This document shows positions 5,403-5,561 of a stretch of 5,561 nt of DNA, piece after piece; the stretch's first letter is position 1, and the number at the start of each line of letters is the position of its first letter. The translations under genes were made by a program, and so were the position numbers. The stretch comes from Candidatus Nitrosopumilus sp. (GTDB taxonomy: Archaea; Thermoproteota; Nitrososphaeria; Nitrososphaerales; Nitrosopumilaceae): positions 1 to 5,561 of the forward strand of contig JABDKK010000171.1 of assembly GCA_013002265.1 (NCBI GenBank), given 5' to 3'. The notes below the pieces were generated by a model. That model saw only the letters and a program-made list of their open reading frames with translations. It did not search any database and was not told the DNA's origin.

Positions 5403-5561
5403 CTAATTATGGTTTTTCTACCAGAAACCTTGATCTTTTTTCTTGCAAAAAGATTAACTGCTTCAGGATAAATTCTGTGTTCTTCTTTTAGAATTCTTTT
5501 TGAAAGTGACTCTTCAGTGTCCTTTTCTTTGATCTTAACTACTGCCTGAATGATAATAGGC
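5399..5561 (-). CDS. purN: Phosphoribosylglycinamide formyltransferase, PurN, C-terminal 53 residues (partial at right edge)
   Basis: PurN transfers the formyl group of 10-formyl-THF to GAR, the third step of de novo purine synthesis. Only the C-terminal end is in the window. It reads PIIIQAVVKIKEKDTEESLS followed by a KRIL-KEEHRIYPEAVNLFA stretch. This matches the end of PurN enzymes, where a GPxIxQ strand leads to a helix containing the characteristic (Q/E)EHxIYP and a last strand ending in GR. The stop codon (TAA on the minus strand) is at 5401-5399. The catalytic Asn-His-Asp residues lie upstream, outside the window. The gene converges on the cupin gene with a 4-nt overlap. The neighbouring purD and folD support the call. 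Another folate-dependent formyltransferase is a less likely alternative. Confidence 0.88.
   Translation of the reverse strand, partial: PIIIQAVVKIKEKDTEESLSKRILKEEHRIYPEAVNLFARKKIKVSGRKTIIS
5411..5441 (+). terminator. Possible terminator of the ABM-cupin operon, inside purN
   Basis: An imperfect inverted repeat (GGTTT paired with AAACC, extendable by CT/AG around a TT bulge) spans 5411-5429 and is followed by a run of six T at 5436-5441. It begins 9 nt after the cupin stop. Archaeal termination mainly needs T-runs, so the hairpin may be irrelevant. The sequence also encodes the purN C-terminus, so this is only a candidate. Confidence 0.25.

Overview
The window looks like a compact, AT-rich archaeal chromosome segment. 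It is most likely from an ammonia-oxidising thaumarchaeon (Nitrososphaerota) of the Nitrosopumilus type. The reasons are the low-GC codon use, archaeal box A (TATA) elements placed about 25 nt before start codons with no Shine-Dalgarno leader, an IleRS with several Zn-type cysteine pairs, and the folate-enzyme content. The lineage is inferred from general style, not from a database match. Almost every base is coding. No RNA gene, mobile element, CRISPR array or long repeat was seen.

Layout from left to right: (1) the N-terminal two thirds of isoleucyl-tRNA synthetase (ileS), minus strand, running off the left edge (to 1948); (2) an 85-nt divergent promoter region; (3) purD, plus strand, complete (2034-3296); (4) a minus-strand two-gene operon, folD (4703-3840) followed by a 5-formyltetrahydrofolate cyclo-ligase (3850-3287), whose tail overlaps the tail of purD; (5) a 92-nt divergent promoter region; (6) a plus-strand operon of two small proteins, an ABM-fold (antibiotic-biosynthesis-monooxygenase-like) protein (4796-5080) and a small cupin (5082-5402); (7) the last 53 codons of purN, minus strand (from 5561 down to 5399), with its stop codon interlocked with that of the cupin gene.

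Functionally, four of the seven genes belong to one piece of metabolism. PurD makes glycinamide ribonucleotide (GAR). FolD interconverts 5,10-methylene-, 5,10-methenyl- and 10-formyl-tetrahydrofolate. The cyclo-ligase returns 5-formyl-THF to the 5,10-methenyl pool. PurN uses 10-formyl-THF to formylate GAR. The genes sit side by side although they lie in at least three transcription units. The ABM/cupin pair between folD and purN has no assigned role and is the least understood part of the window.

Regulatory architecture is consistent: all four first genes (ileS, purD, folD, ABM) have a box A centred about 24-28 nt before an ATG, as expected for leaderless mRNAs. The two downstream genes (cyclo-ligase, cupin) have TTG starts and sit on or next to the upstream stop codon, suggesting translational coupling. 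I saw no clear evidence of a wholly new system. The best leads are the ABM-cupin operon, the substitutions in the IleRS editing motif and the interlocked convergent gene ends.
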